A stretch of 64,000 nucleotides of DNA from an uncultured Sphingomonadaceae bacterium (GTDB taxonomy: Bacteria; Pseudomonadota; Alphaproteobacteria; Sphingomonadales; Sphingomonadaceae), in assembly GCA_947493195.1 (NCBI GenBank), contig CANLQG010000002.1, forward strand, positions 124,001-188,000, written 5' to 3'. The position numbers and the translations under genes are program-made. Position 1 is the stretch's first letter. Each line of letters begins with the position of its first letter. Shown here piece by piece: positions 53,406 to 62,589 of this stretch. The notes below the pieces were generated by a model, which was given only the letters and a program-made list of their open reading frames with translations, ran no database searches and had not been told where the DNA came from.

Positions 53406-54158
53406 TTAGCCCTGCGGCGATTTTCCGCCGATCTCGTGCAGATGCTCGACCGCTTCTTCCACGCAGTCACCGCACTTCAAATTGGCAGGGACGGCGACGT
53501 CGATCTTCTTGGGATAGGGCAAGTCGAGTTCGGCCATGATCCGCTGGAACTCGGAAAGCGAAATTTCGTCGTTCAATCGAGGATTGCGCTTACGCTCTTG
53601 CATGATCGTCGAGACCCGACGGCCTGAATAATCGTGCGCGGGGTAGACCAACGTGTCTTCCGGCAAAGCGAACAGCTTTTCGCGAACTGACTTGAAAAGG
53701 GTCGCGGAATCGCCGTTCTGGAAATCGGTGCGACCGCATCCATCGATGAGCAGCGCATCGCCGGTGAAGACCTGCGTATGGCCGCCTTGCTCTATTACGT
53801 AACTATGATGCTTGTCGGTATGTCCGGGGGTGAACAAGGCGCGAATGGTCAGATCGCCTACGGACAACGGCGCTTCTTCGCTCACTTCAACATCCGCGCA
53901 AGAAAGATTGTCATCGGCCGGATAGGCAACCTCGCACCCCGTCAGGCTGCGCAGCCGGCATGCGCCAGTGATATGATCGGCGTGGATATGGGTGTCGAGC
54001 GTGAAAGCAAGGGTAAGGCCTAGTGCGGCAACCGCGTCCATGTCCCTGTCGCAAGTCTCGATAACCGGATCGAGCAGGACAGCCTTACCCGTATTTTCGC
54101 ATCCGATCAGATAGGTGTAAGTCGACGATTCCGGTTCGACAAGCTGCCTGAAGATCAT
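53406..54158 (-). CDS. MBL-fold persulfide dioxygenase-like hydrolase
   Basis: A 250-aa metallo-beta-lactamase-fold protein of the ETHE1/Blh group. The metal motif THIHADHITGA is at about residues 56-66, followed by PGHTDKHHSY, GDALLIDGCGRTDFQ and YPAHDYSGRRVSTI. It probably oxidises glutathione persulfide to sulfite. It overlaps the DUF442 gene by 4 bp (ATGA) and the two act together in sulfide detoxification. A small C-terminal extension with CGDC is present. Confidence 0.88.
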   Translation of the reverse strand: MIFRQLVEPESSTYTYLIGCENTGKAVLLDPVIETCDRDMDAVAALGLTLAFTLDTHIHADHITGACRLRSLTGCEVAYPADDNLSCADVEVSEEAPLSVGDLTIRALFTPGHTDKHHSYVIEQGGHTQVFTGDALLIDGCGRTDFQNGDSATLFKSVREKLFALPEDTLVYPAHDYSGRRVSTIMQERKRNPRLNDEISLSEFQRIMAELDLPYPKKIDVAVPANLKCGDCVEEAVEHLHEIGGKSPQG

Positions 54159-54601
54159 CGCGCATTTGCCTCGTTTACATTGAGCAGTGGCGATAAATCG
54201 CCTTCACTGATTTCCAGCCCGGCCTCGCGGCCTCTTTTCGCTGCCGTGGCGGCATTACAGTCCTTTTGACGCGCCCAGGACGCAAGGCCCAACAAGCTCG
54301 CCCGACGTCCACTGGCGCAGTGAATGGCCACAGGACCGGGAAGCTGTTCGAGCCTAGCCGTGAAGTCCTGCGCCTTCTCAGCCGTCAAATCCGGCGGAGA
54401 AACGGGATAGTGAAGGTACTCCAATCCGTTCTCGCGCGCTTCTTCCGCTTCTGCCTGCGGGTTCAGCTTTTCGCCCTGCTCGCCGGCCTGCCTCAAATTG
54501 ACAATCGACTTGAAACCAGCGTCCGCAAGAGATTGCAGGTCGTGTGCTGCGGGCGGGAATGTCAGCAGGGAGAGGTTCTCATCGATTCTGGCACGGTCCA
54601 T
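54155..54601 (-). CDS. DUF442/TIGR01244-type phosphatase-fold sulfur protein
   Basis: A 148-aa protein with the dual-specificity-phosphatase-like fold of the N-terminal domain of Blh. The catalytic loop HCASGRRASLLG is near residues 94-105, and the beginning NLSLLTFPPAAHDLQSLADAGFKSIVNLR is typical. It accompanies MBL persulfide dioxygenases and probably handles reactive sulfur. Its stop overlaps the MBL start. It lies 167 bp after the PQQ dehydrogenase gene on the same strand, probably with its own promoter. Confidence 0.87.
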   Translation of the reverse strand: MDRARIDENLSLLTFPPAAHDLQSLADAGFKSIVNLRQAGEQGEKLNPQAEAEEARENGLEYLHYPVSPPDLTAEKAQDFTARLEQLPGPVAIHCASGRRASLLGLASWARQKDCNAATAAKRGREAGLEISEGDLSPLLNVNEANAR

Positions 54602-54768
54602 CGTTGGCTTTCCTTCGGGCGTTTTGAATACGCCAATCCAACCTTTGCCTCGCAGACGAGTTCCTTTGGTTTAACTTAGCACGATCATCTCGTACAAGCC
54701 GATGGGGTCGGCCGGTTCTGCTTAGGAATGCTTGCAGACAAACCCTCTGCCCAGTTATTTCTCCTTCG

Positions 54769-57234
54769 CTAGTTCCGGGGTAGCGCGTAGGCCACTATTG
54801 CATCGCTGACAGGTGTCTTCATGAAATGATGCCCGCCTGCCATAATCACGACATACTGGCGGCCGCCCTGAGAGTAGGTCATTACGTTGGCCTGCCCGCC
54901 GCCCGGCAGGACGTCGGACCAGACCGTTTCGCCTGTTTCGACATCGATTGCGCGAATCAGATTGTCGGTCGTCGCTGCAATGAACAGCAGTCCTCCCGCT
55001 GTTACGACACCGCCACCATTGTTCGGCGTGCCGATCGTGAACGGAATGCCAAGGGCGAGGCCCCAAGGACCGTTCGCGCGCGCCGAACCGAAGGGCCGGT
55101 CCCATAGCGTCTTGCCGCTATTCATATCGATCGCACGAATGCCGCCATAAGGTGGCTCTTTGCACAGAAGGCCGGTCAGCCCGAGCCGCCAGCCAGCGTT
55201 GACGTCGATGGCGAACGGCGTACCGGTCTGAGGCGAGCCCTCACCTTCAGAACCACCGCCACCTTGATTGCCCTGCGGGCCGCGCGGCTCCCAGCCCTTT
55301 TCGTTCGCCACTGCGCGAGGGACGAGGCGGTTGTGGTTGGGCATGTCGTTATAGTTGGCGTAAATCACTCCGCGGCGCGGATCGATCGCCACCGATCCCC
55401 AGTCGGATCCGCCATTGTAACCGGGATACTGGATCCACCGGCGATCTGACGTGGGAGGCGTATAGTAGCCGTCATAGGCCGACTGCCGATACTGGATGCG
55501 GCAGATCATCTGGTCGATCGGCGTCATGCCCCACATGTCGCGCTCTTCGAGCGAGGGCCTGCGCAGCGTCGCAAAGCCCGAATAGGGTTGCGTGGCGGTG
55601 CGCTCGGCGGGCTCCACACCACCTTGCGGCACCGCGCGTTCGATCATGGTGTGCAGTGGTCGACCGGTACGTCGGTCGAGAATGTAGATCTCGCCCTGCT
55701 TCGATGGGAGAATGATGGCCGGTGTTCCGCCCGGCAGATCGACAAGCGTTGCCTGGCTCCCGAGGTCGTAGTCCCAGACATCCTTGTATACGGTCTGGAA
55801 ACGCCAGCGTGGCTCGCCTGTCTCGCCGTCCAGCGCCACGAGCGCCGTCGAAAATTCGTTTTCCTGTGGACTGCGATCCGAACTCCAGTAGTCGACCGCG
55901 CTGTTGCCCATGGGTAGGTAGACGAGCCCCAGTTCCTCGTCCGTCGAGGCCGTCGTCCACATATTGGGCGTTCCGCGCGTAAATTGTTCGCCGGGTCCGG
56001 GTGGGCCATTTTCTCCCGGACGGCCCATATCCCATGCCCATGCACGCTCACCGGTGACGGCGTCAAACGCTTGGATTACGCCTGACGGGGCGCTGTTCCG
56101 CTGCCCGTCAAGAACTTGATGGCCTGTCACGATGTTGCCGCGCACGATCACCGGAGGAGCCGTGATCGCCACCATGCCTGGATATGTCTGGCCCATGCCC
56201 TCTTTGATATCGACCTCGCCGTTGACGCCAAAGTCGGCACAGGGGCGGCCGGTTTCGGCATCGACGGCGATGAGACGGCCATCGAGCGTCCCTTCGATGA
56301 TGCGCATCGCGCAATTCGCTGCAGTTCCCGAAGGTACGACCGGCGCGCCTCGATTCTGGGAAGAAGAGCCTTGGGTGCCTCCGGAAAGCTGTGTGCCGCT
56401 GTCCAGCGGGCGGTTGTAGGCGGTCACGCCGCGGCAGGAGGCCGAATAGGGGATGGCGGCGGTGGAGACTTGTGGATCGTGGCGCCAGATTTCCGCGCCG
56501 GTTTGCGCGTCGAGCGCGATGAGAATATTCATCGCCGAGCACAGATACAAACTGTCGCCGATTTTAAGCGGGGTCGTCTCGGGGGCGTATTTGCCCTCAC
56601 CCGCACCTTGGGGCAGATCCCCGGTATGTGCGATCCATGCGCGCTCCAGTCCGCCGACATTGGCCGGAGTAATCTGATCCAACTGCGAATAACGCTGACC
56701 TGAATGGGTTCCTCCCCATGCTGGCCAGTCACCGCCCACATCCTCGACCTCTATCCCTGCCTGGGGTATCGGGAGTTCCCCCCTCACCGGATCGGGGCGC
56801 GATGCCGATGCAACCCAGAGTGCAACCGCAAGGAACACCACCGCTCCCCCAGCCCCTGCAAGTGCAACTGGCCATCTTGTTGGCCGATAAAGGCGGGGTG
56901 AAACCAGAGCGACCAGAGCGAGGAGAACGGTCGGACCAACAAGTCGCGGCACGAGCGCCCACGGATCATTGCCGCTCTCCCATAATGCCCAAGGCACGGT
57001 CACCATATAGACGCTGACGTAAATCCACGCGCCCAAGGCTTTCCCGCGAAAGATGAAATAGGCGGAAGCAAGCAGCGCCGCGCCGGTCAGCCCATAGTAA
57101 AGCGAGCCGCCAAGGATTGCGAGCCAGATGCCACCGGCAAACAGTGTTGCACCGATGAGCCCGATCAGAATCGCGACTATCCGTGGTAGGATCGAGACTT
57201 TGGATGAGGGTGCGGTTTGTTCAGAACTGCTCAT
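54769..57234 (-). CDS. Membrane-bound PQQ-dependent dehydrogenase (glucose/quinate type)
   Basis: An 821-aa protein with four to five N-terminal membrane helices (about residues 15-150) and a large periplasmic eight-bladed PQQ propeller (GGDWPAWGGTHSGQRYSQLDQITPANVGGL, YSASCRGVTAY, SIRAIDMNSGKTLW-like repeats). It oxidises a sugar, quinate or shikimate-like polyol in the periplasm and passes electrons to ubiquinone. ATG 57234 begins right before the first membrane helix; the open upstream frame runs over the 19-bp repeat and into the PepSY gene. It is the fifth gene of the copA-led series, an unexpected place. Confidence 0.9.
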   Translation of the reverse strand: MSSSEQTAPSSKVSILPRIVAILIGLIGATLFAGGIWLAILGGSLYYGLTGAALLASAYFIFRGKALGAWIYVSVYMVTVPWALWESGNDPWALVPRLVGPTVLLALVALVSPRLYRPTRWPVALAGAGGAVVFLAVALWVASASRPDPVRGELPIPQAGIEVEDVGGDWPAWGGTHSGQRYSQLDQITPANVGGLERAWIAHTGDLPQGAGEGKYAPETTPLKIGDSLYLCSAMNILIALDAQTGAEIWRHDPQVSTAAIPYSASCRGVTAYNRPLDSGTQLSGGTQGSSSQNRGAPVVPSGTAANCAMRIIEGTLDGRLIAVDAETGRPCADFGVNGEVDIKEGMGQTYPGMVAITAPPVIVRGNIVTGHQVLDGQRNSAPSGVIQAFDAVTGERAWAWDMGRPGENGPPGPGEQFTRGTPNMWTTASTDEELGLVYLPMGNSAVDYWSSDRSPQENEFSTALVALDGETGEPRWRFQTVYKDVWDYDLGSQATLVDLPGGTPAIILPSKQGEIYILDRRTGRPLHTMIERAVPQGGVEPAERTATQPYSGFATLRRPSLEERDMWGMTPIDQMICRIQYRQSAYDGYYTPPTSDRRWIQYPGYNGGSDWGSVAIDPRRGVIYANYNDMPNHNRLVPRAVANEKGWEPRGPQGNQGGGGSEGEGSPQTGTPFAIDVNAGWRLGLTGLLCKEPPYGGIRAIDMNSGKTLWDRPFGSARANGPWGLALGIPFTIGTPNNGGGVVTAGGLLFIAATTDNLIRAIDVETGETVWSDVLPGGGQANVMTYSQGGRQYVVIMAGGHHFMKTPVSDAIVAYALPRN

Positions 57235-57277
57235 GACGGATCTCGCTGTTAGATCTTGGCAAACTTTACCGATACTT

Positions 57278-57315
57278 CTTGGCAGGGATGACATTGCTTG
57301 GCAGGGATGACATTG
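57278..57315. repeat. Perfect 19-bp tandem duplication
   Basis: CTTGGCAGGGATGACATTG occurs twice in direct succession (57278-57296 and 57297-57315). It lies in the 127-bp gap between the PepSY and PQQ dehydrogenase genes, 44 bp from the latter's start. It may be a recent slip duplication that alters the leader or promoter. Confidence 0.9.
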
Positions 57316-57361
57316 CGCCTTTATATCATTAGTGCGATCATCGGATACTTCCTTGGGTAGA

Positions 57362-58099
57362 TCACCGGGCCTTTCTGCGGCGCAGTTTCGGGAACCGGTT
57401 CGCCAAGAGGATAAAGCCCGAAACCGCGATGACCGTTCCACCGATTCCGAAAAGCAGCAGCCACCAGCTGTTGATCCGGTCGCGCTGGGTCCAGTCCATG
57501 ATGTGCAAGCCCCAGACGAAGTCGAAGAAGCGCCAGGTATCGCTTCTTGCGCCGAGAATCGCGCCGCTTGAGGCATTAAGGTAGAGCCTCGTCCCGTCTG
57601 GATCGGAGAAGGTGATTTGCCACGCCGGAAATGGACCGCGGAACTCTGTTCCTATCGGGGTCTCGATTAGCTTCACACTGGCGATCGAAGTCTCGGGTCC
57701 GGTCCAGGCGCGTAAAGCGATGGCTCGGGCATCAGCAACCGGCAGGGGAAAAACTTTCGTTCCGGTCTCGGTCTCATGAAGCGTCATCGAGCCATCGCTA
57801 CGCTCGATCTGGACGAGGGGACGGCCAGCTACGGATTTGGTTGTGACAGCAACGACGCCCTGTCGATCTACCAGCCATCGCGGTGCCGGAAACTCAGGAT
57901 CGAGTGTTTCGGCTTCGCGCGATATGACGTGCTCGGACCGTACCTGCTCGATCTTGAGAAAGGACATGATCGCGCCGGTTCCCATCCACAAGAGCACCTG
58001 GACGCCGACAAACAGCGCGAGCCACTTGTGCAGCTTGCTACCGAATATGTGCAGCCGAAGCTTGCGTGACGGCTTTCGTAGAGCTGGAACCGACGCCAT
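57362..58099 (-). CDS. PepSY domain membrane protein
   Basis: A 245-aa protein with an N-terminal membrane helix after SKLHKWLALFVGVQVLLWMGTGAIM, a periplasmic PepSY-like region, and a C-terminal membrane pair (VWGLHIMDW...INSWWLLLFGIGGTVIAVSGFILL). The family is linked to periplasmic metal or redox handling. It follows the NTF2-like gene by 6 bp and is in the copA, copB series. It is distinct from the PepSY protein in the iron operon, which is longer. Confidence 0.87.
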   Translation of the reverse strand: MASVPALRKPSRKLRLHIFGSKLHKWLALFVGVQVLLWMGTGAIMSFLKIEQVRSEHVISREAETLDPEFPAPRWLVDRQGVVAVTTKSVAGRPLVQIERSDGSMTLHETETGTKVFPLPVADARAIALRAWTGPETSIASVKLIETPIGTEFRGPFPAWQITFSDPDGTRLYLNASSGAILGARSDTWRFFDFVWGLHIMDWTQRDRINSWWLLLFGIGGTVIAVSGFILLANRFPKLRRRKAR

Positions 58100-58105
58100 G
58101 AGGTC

Positions 58106-58669
58106 TTATTGGTTGCGGGGAGGACGGGACGATGAATGGTATTGCACGATCTTCCAGCCATTGGCGTCGTGCGTGAGCACCGATGTCGCCACGCCTTCCC
58201 GGTCGATCACGCGCCCATCCGCCAGTTCGATCCGGTAGGTATAGGTTTCGCGTCCGTAGGCCAGGTGCCCCATCCGGGTGATCGTCATGGTCGGCTCACC
58301 AAAGGAAAAACTGGTGATCGCATCGAGTTCGGGCCCGAGATGGTGTTCCATGTAATTCGTGAAACTGCCTTCATCCTTCCCGTTTTCGTAAACGAAGGAT
58401 TCTTCTGCAAACAGGGCCGTCATCGCATCGGCATCGCGACCAGTCAGGGCATTGCGATAAGCGGTCAGCACCGCTTCTGCACCGGCGACATCATCGTTCA
58501 TAGCCGCCATGTGCTCAGCATGCTTCTTACATTGAGCGGGTTGCTCCATGGGCTGCGTTGCAGCTTTCTCTGCATGCGCAGCATGATCTTCCATGCTCTG
58601 CGCAATCGCCGGTGTGGCAACCGCAGCCAGAACGAGGGCGAGAGCCCCGCGTGTAATGGTAGTGTGCAT
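58106..58669 (-). CDS. Exported NTF2-like (DUF4440-type) protein
   Basis: A 187-aa exported protein: signal peptide (ALVLAAVATPAIAQ), a His/Met-rich linker (MEDHAAHAEKAATQPMEQPAQCKKHAEHM) suggesting metal binding, then a single NTF2-like cone fold (AVLTAYRNALTGRDADAMTALFAEESFVYENG... ITRMGHLAYGRETYTYRI). The DUF4440-type family has no fixed function. It follows copB by 16 bp in the copper gene series. Confidence 0.85.
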   Translation of the reverse strand: MHTTITRGALALVLAAVATPAIAQSMEDHAAHAEKAATQPMEQPAQCKKHAEHMAAMNDDVAGAEAVLTAYRNALTGRDADAMTALFAEESFVYENGKDEGSFTNYMEHHLGPELDAITSFSFGEPTMTITRMGHLAYGRETYTYRIELADGRVIDREGVATSVLTHDANGWKIVQYHSSSRPPRNQ

Positions 58670-58685
58670 TGAAATTTCCCTTCCT

Positions 58686-59717
58686 TTAAAACCAGAACCG
58701 TATGCCGACGACGTAATTCGTCACGCTCGGGTCTTCCCCCGCGGCTCGCGCAAAGTCGACGCTTTGGCCGATTTTCCATTCCTGATCGATCCCGATATAC
58801 GGCGCGAACTCGCGCGCGAGCTCATACCGCAGGCGCAGACCGGCTTCGACCGAGTCCAGTCCGGCACCGATGCCCAGTTCAGGCACATCCTGTGCAGAAA
58901 AAGACGCTTCGACACGCGGTTGGACGATCAGGCGCTGCGTAATCCTCTGATCGAGTTCGACCTCGACGCGGGCTGTCAAATCGCCTCGGTCCGACAGGAA
59001 TGCGGCTGCATCCACTTCGAATAAATAGGGTGCGAGCCCCTGGATGCCGACCACCGCATACGTGCGGTCGATCGGAGCCAGATCTTGGCGGACCCCCGCT
59101 TGCAGATCGAAAAAGGGCGCGATTGCACGACTGTAAAGTGCCTGGATTTCGGCACTCTCGATCTCTTCGCCGAAGCTGCCTTCCCCTTCCGATTTGAACC
59201 AGAATTTGTCGAGATCGCCGCCATAATAGCCCTGCACGTCGAACAGATAGCCATCGGCACCGTCGCGGGCGCGATATTCCACGCGGTCGCCCTGGAACCA
59301 GAAGAAGTTCTGGCCGCCCTGCTCATCGCGCAATTGCTCGCGGCTCTCGCGCATCGCATCTGCACCCCAGATCGCGTCTGCGGCTCGCGGGGGACCAGAA
59401 CCGGCCGCAGCGGGCGGCGGCACCGACGGGATATCCATTTCCATAGGCCCGTGACCCATGGCGGCATGATCCATTGCTTCGCCGGTGTCCTGTGCGGCGG
59501 TAGATGGGTCTTCTTCCATGCCGGAATGGTCCATCTTCGAATGATCCATGAGCATTGTGGAAGGCTGGTCCTGATCATCCGCTTCCGCGCCATCGATGTC
59601 GTCTGGCTGCCCCTCGGCCTGTGGTTCGGGCGGGGTCGTCGGCATGGAGTGGCCCTGATGCTGGGCAAGTGCGGGCGTCGCCGTTGAGGCGAGGATAAGG
59701 GCGATCAGATATTTCAT
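58686..59717 (-). CDS. copB: Copper resistance outer-membrane protein CopB
   Basis: A 343-aa outer-membrane protein of the CopB/PcoB family. It has a signal peptide (ALILASTATPALAQ), a Met/His/Asp-rich N-terminal region (about residues 20-105, for example MDHSKMDHSGM) that can bind copper, and a C-terminal beta-barrel with the conserved FFWFQGDRVEYR... and terminal VVGIRFWF. ATG 59717 overlaps the copA stop (ATGA). It sequesters or moves copper at the outer membrane. Confidence 0.92.
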   Translation of the reverse strand: MKYLIALILASTATPALAQHQGHSMPTTPPEPQAEGQPDDIDGAEADDQDQPSTMLMDHSKMDHSGMEEDPSTAAQDTGEAMDHAAMGHGPMEMDIPSVPPPAAAGSGPPRAADAIWGADAMRESREQLRDEQGGQNFFWFQGDRVEYRARDGADGYLFDVQGYYGGDLDKFWFKSEGEGSFGEEIESAEIQALYSRAIAPFFDLQAGVRQDLAPIDRTYAVVGIQGLAPYLFEVDAAAFLSDRGDLTARVEVELDQRITQRLIVQPRVEASFSAQDVPELGIGAGLDSVEAGLRLRYELAREFAPYIGIDQEWKIGQSVDFARAAGEDPSVTNYVVGIRFWF

Positions 59718-61513
59718 CCGCTTTCTCCCACGCGCTTCACATCCGGCTGACCGGCCCGATCGGCGACGGTCACGATCTGAAACATTCCGGCATGCATGTG
59801 GTAGAGAAGGTGGCAGTGAAACGCCCAATCGCCGGGCTCGTCGGCAGTCAAATCGAACTGGGCAGAGCCGCCTGGCTGCACGATGACCGTATGCTTTTGT
59901 GGCTGGCGATCGGCAGGAGCGCCGTTGACGAGCTCGAAGAAATGGCCGTGCAGATGGATGGGGTGCGCCATCATGGTATCGTTAACCAGTTTTATGCGGA
60001 CGCGTTCATTATAGGCGAACCGGATCGGTTCATCGCTGACGGCCGAGAATTTCTTCCCGTCGAACGACCACATGTAGCGTTCCATATTGCCGGTTAGATG
60101 GATTTCCATCTGGCGCGACGGTGTGCGCAGGTCGTCGTTCGGTTCGAGCGCGACCAGATCCTTGTAAGTGAGAACCTTGTGCGGAACCTTGTCGAGACCG
60201 ATGCCTGGATCGCCCATCCGGTCCACCGGGTTCATCGCGACCATATCGACACCGGGGCCTACCTTCACATCGGGCGGGAGCAACGACGTGTCGCGCATAT
60301 CCATGCCGCTCATGGACATCTCGCCCGACGGCTCGGTCCCATGGCCCATCGCACTGTGATCCATACCGGGATCCATCCCGGCCATATCACCGCCGCCATG
60401 GTTCATGCCCATATCGGCCATGGTCAAAAGCGGGGGATCGCGGAGGGCCGGCACTGGCGCACGCGCACCCGGACGGCTTGCAAGCGTGGCGAGTGCCATG
60501 CCCGAACGATCCATGCTTTCTGCGACGATTGTGTGCGCTTCGCCGGTCGGCTCCACCACGATATCGTAAGTCTCTGCCGTGCCGATCTGGAATTCTTCCA
60601 CCTCGACCGGCCTTACGTTGAGGCCATCCGCCGCCACCACCCAGAACTTCATTCCGGGGATGCGGACATTGAAGAACGTCATTGCGCTGCCGTTGATCAC
60701 GCGAATTCGAACCCGTTTGCCGCGCGCAAACAGATATTCGAGCCCCTCCTTAGGGCCGTGTCCGTTGGCTAGATAAGTGTAGGTGGATCCAGATACATCC
60801 GAAATGTCGGTCGGCATCATCCGCATTTCCGCCCACATCCGCCGCTCCTCGCCGGTCAACGGATAGCCGTCGGTCAGCGTGCGTTGCTGATAATTGAAAT
60901 AGGCTTCGCCCTTTTTCAGTTTGGCCATGATGGTGTGGGGATGCATCGGCGTGAATTCGCTCAGCAGCATGACGTAGTCGTAATCGGCCTGCACCGGATC
61001 GGGACCGGCGGGATCGACGATGATCGGGCCGTAATGGCCGGCCTGCTCCTGCAAACCCGAGTGGCTATGCCACCAATAGGTGCCAGCCTGCCGCAGCGCG
61101 GGCATTTCGTAAGTGAAAGTCTGCCCCGGCTTGATCCCGGGGAAGCTGACGCCGGGCACGCCGTCGAATTGAAACGGAACCAGCAGTCCGTGCCAATGGA
61201 TCGAGCTGTCTTCGTCCAGCGCGTTGTGCACGTTGAGATTGACGGCCGCGCCCTCCTTCAACCGCACCAGCGGCCCCGGCACGCTGCCGTTGACGGCAAC
61301 TCCCATTCCGCGCCGACCCTGTACTGTAACGGGGCCCCGGGCGATGGTCAGATCGATGTTCCGGCCGGACACTTCGTCGAAGCCCTGGCGAATCGCCGCG
61401 CCATTCATATTGCCGCCGCGCGCCCAGGCAGGAATCGCGGCTCCGGCGCCCAGCAGACCGCCCGCCGCGATACTCGAGCCGAGGAATTTCCGCCGATTGA
61501 TTGATTGCATCAT
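59714..61513 (-). CDS. copA: Copper resistance multicopper oxidase CopA
   Basis: A 599-aa periplasmic multicopper oxidase with Tat signal SINRRKFLGSS. Copper ligands lie in SIHWHG, WWHSHSGLQ, HPIHLHGHFFE and the C-terminal HCHLLYHMHAGM. A long Met/His-rich insert (MADMGMNHGGGDMAGMD and MDHSAMGHGTEPSGEMSMSGMDM) is the CopA copper-binding repeat region. It oxidises and sequesters periplasmic copper. It is the first structural gene after the ECF sigma gene (64 bp away) on the same strand. Confidence 0.94.
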   Translation of the reverse strand: MMQSINRRKFLGSSIAAGGLLGAGAAIPAWARGGNMNGAAIRQGFDEVSGRNIDLTIARGPVTVQGRRGMGVAVNGSVPGPLVRLKEGAAVNLNVHNALDEDSSIHWHGLLVPFQFDGVPGVSFPGIKPGQTFTYEMPALRQAGTYWWHSHSGLQEQAGHYGPIIVDPAGPDPVQADYDYVMLLSEFTPMHPHTIMAKLKKGEAYFNYQQRTLTDGYPLTGEERRMWAEMRMMPTDISDVSGSTYTYLANGHGPKEGLEYLFARGKRVRIRVINGSAMTFFNVRIPGMKFWVVAADGLNVRPVEVEEFQIGTAETYDIVVEPTGEAHTIVAESMDRSGMALATLASRPGARAPVPALRDPPLLTMADMGMNHGGGDMAGMDPGMDHSAMGHGTEPSGEMSMSGMDMRDTSLLPPDVKVGPGVDMVAMNPVDRMGDPGIGLDKVPHKVLTYKDLVALEPNDDLRTPSRQMEIHLTGNMERYMWSFDGKKFSAVSDEPIRFAYNERVRIKLVNDTMMAHPIHLHGHFFELVNGAPADRQPQKHTVIVQPGGSAQFDLTADEPGDWAFHCHLLYHMHAGMFQIVTVADRAGQPDVKRVGESG

Positions 61514-61577
61514 AATGTCCTGTGTGAACGGGGTTTGCCTTACCCTACGCAGCCCGGCGCGGCTTCCCTCATCAAAT

Positions 61578-62141
61578 TCACTCGCCGCTGGGCAATTTTT
61601 CTCTCAGTATCTTGCGCGCCCGATAGACCAAGGCCTCCACCGCTTTGGCCGAAATCCCGAGCAGCTCCGCCGCCTCGCTTTGACTTCGACCATCGATGGC
61701 GACGAGAATCAGGGCCTCGCGAAGCCGCAAGGGAAGGCGCCGGATTTCGGAACGGGTTTGTTCGAGAAGCTGGCGGTCGACGGCTTCGGTCTCGGGCGAA
61801 GGCGCGGGATCGGATGCGAGCTCCGGCATCGAAGCCCTGCCGAAGCCAAGAAAGTCGGCTGCCTTTCGCCGACGCAATTTGTCGCGGCATTTGTTGAGCG
61901 TAATCGTGGTGAGGAGCGGAAGGAAAGACCGTGATCGATCGATCCGGCTCCGTGCGATCCATGCCGATGCCAACGCATTCTGCACCGCATCCTCCGCCTC
62001 GTCGCGGGTTCCCAGCAAGCGCAGCGCGGTGGCGAGCAATCGTGGTACGAGCGGCTCTACAAGCTGGGTGAACGCGCGGCGGTCCCCAGCCACGACCCTT
62101 GCAACCAGTTCCCGCTCCTGACTGTCGTGCCGCTCCTGCAC
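61578..62141 (-). CDS. ECF sigma factor, CnrH-like position
   Basis: A 187-aa ECF sigma factor with region 2 (LLGTRDEAEDAVQNALASAWIARSRIDRSRSFLPLLTTITLNKCRDKLRRRKA) and region 4 (LPLRLREALILVAIDGRSQSEAAELLGISAKAVEALVYRARKILREKL). It follows genes for a CnrX-like sensor and a small membrane anti-sigma-like protein, the same order as cnrYXH. GTG 62141 is the apparent start; its ribosome site is weak, suggesting coupling to the sensor gene 7 bp upstream. It probably directs transcription of this operon and copAB. Confidence 0.9.
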   Translation of the reverse strand: MQERHDSQERELVARVVAGDRRAFTQLVEPLVPRLLATALRLLGTRDEAEDAVQNALASAWIARSRIDRSRSFLPLLTTITLNKCRDKLRRRKAADFLGFGRASMPELASDPAPSPETEAVDRQLLEQTRSEIRRLPLRLREALILVAIDGRSQSEAAELLGISAKAVEALVYRARKILREKLPSGE

Positions 62142-62148
62142 TCCGGCG

Positions 62149-62589
62149 TCATTGCGGCGGCGGTCCGGTCAGCGACCGGGCGACCTGTTGATCGAATGCG
62201 CGCTGCTGGTCTTCATTCAGAATGCTGCGCATCGCGAAGACATGACGAACCGTCGCCTTCTGCAATTCGCCCATGCTGGCATGGACCCCGTCGATGGCAG
62301 CGCTGACCTCGGGGCCGTATTCATGCTCGTTGTCGATCGCGGCCGCCAAGTCCGCATTCGCGCGCCGCACCGCCAGTTCGCGTTGCGCGTTCTCGATCGC
62401 ATAGCGTTCCTCGAGCCGGTCGAGCCGGTCTTCCTGCTGCGCATCGAGTTCCAGCTGTTCGTGCACAAACTCGTGGAGACCACCCGGCTGGGTGGGCGCA
62501 AACCAGCGTTCGGCGGCAACGGCTCCAAGGAATCCCGCCAATACCGCAAGCAGAACCGCAACCATTAATTGCAGTTTCCGGTCTTTCAT
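62149..62589 (-). CDS. Periplasmic metal sensor, CnrX-like
   Basis: A 146-aa protein with one N-terminal membrane anchor (about residues 8-27) and an all-helical periplasmic domain. Potential metal ligands H39, H43, E60, H116 and M120 align with the CnrX nickel/cobalt ligands H42, H46, E63, H119 and M123 at a constant offset of 3. It should hold the anti-sigma protein in check and release the sigma factor when metal binds. ATG 62589 overlaps the anti-sigma stop (ATGA). Confidence 0.85.
   Translation of the reverse strand: MKDRKLQLMVAVLLAVLAGFLGAVAAERWFAPTQPGGLHEFVHEQLELDAQQEDRLDRLEERYAIENAQRELAVRRANADLAAAIDNEHEYGPEVSAAIDGVHASMGELQKATVRHVFAMRSILNEDQQRAFDQQVARSLTGPPPQ

Noticed and set aside
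57235..57576. Extended N-terminus for the PQQ dehydrogenase
   Set aside because: It would run through the 19-bp repeat and into the PepSY gene; the membrane domain begins right after ATG 57234.
59718..59828. Extended N-terminus for CopB
   Set aside because: It overlaps copA; the ATGA junction at 59714-59717 starts a proper signal peptide.
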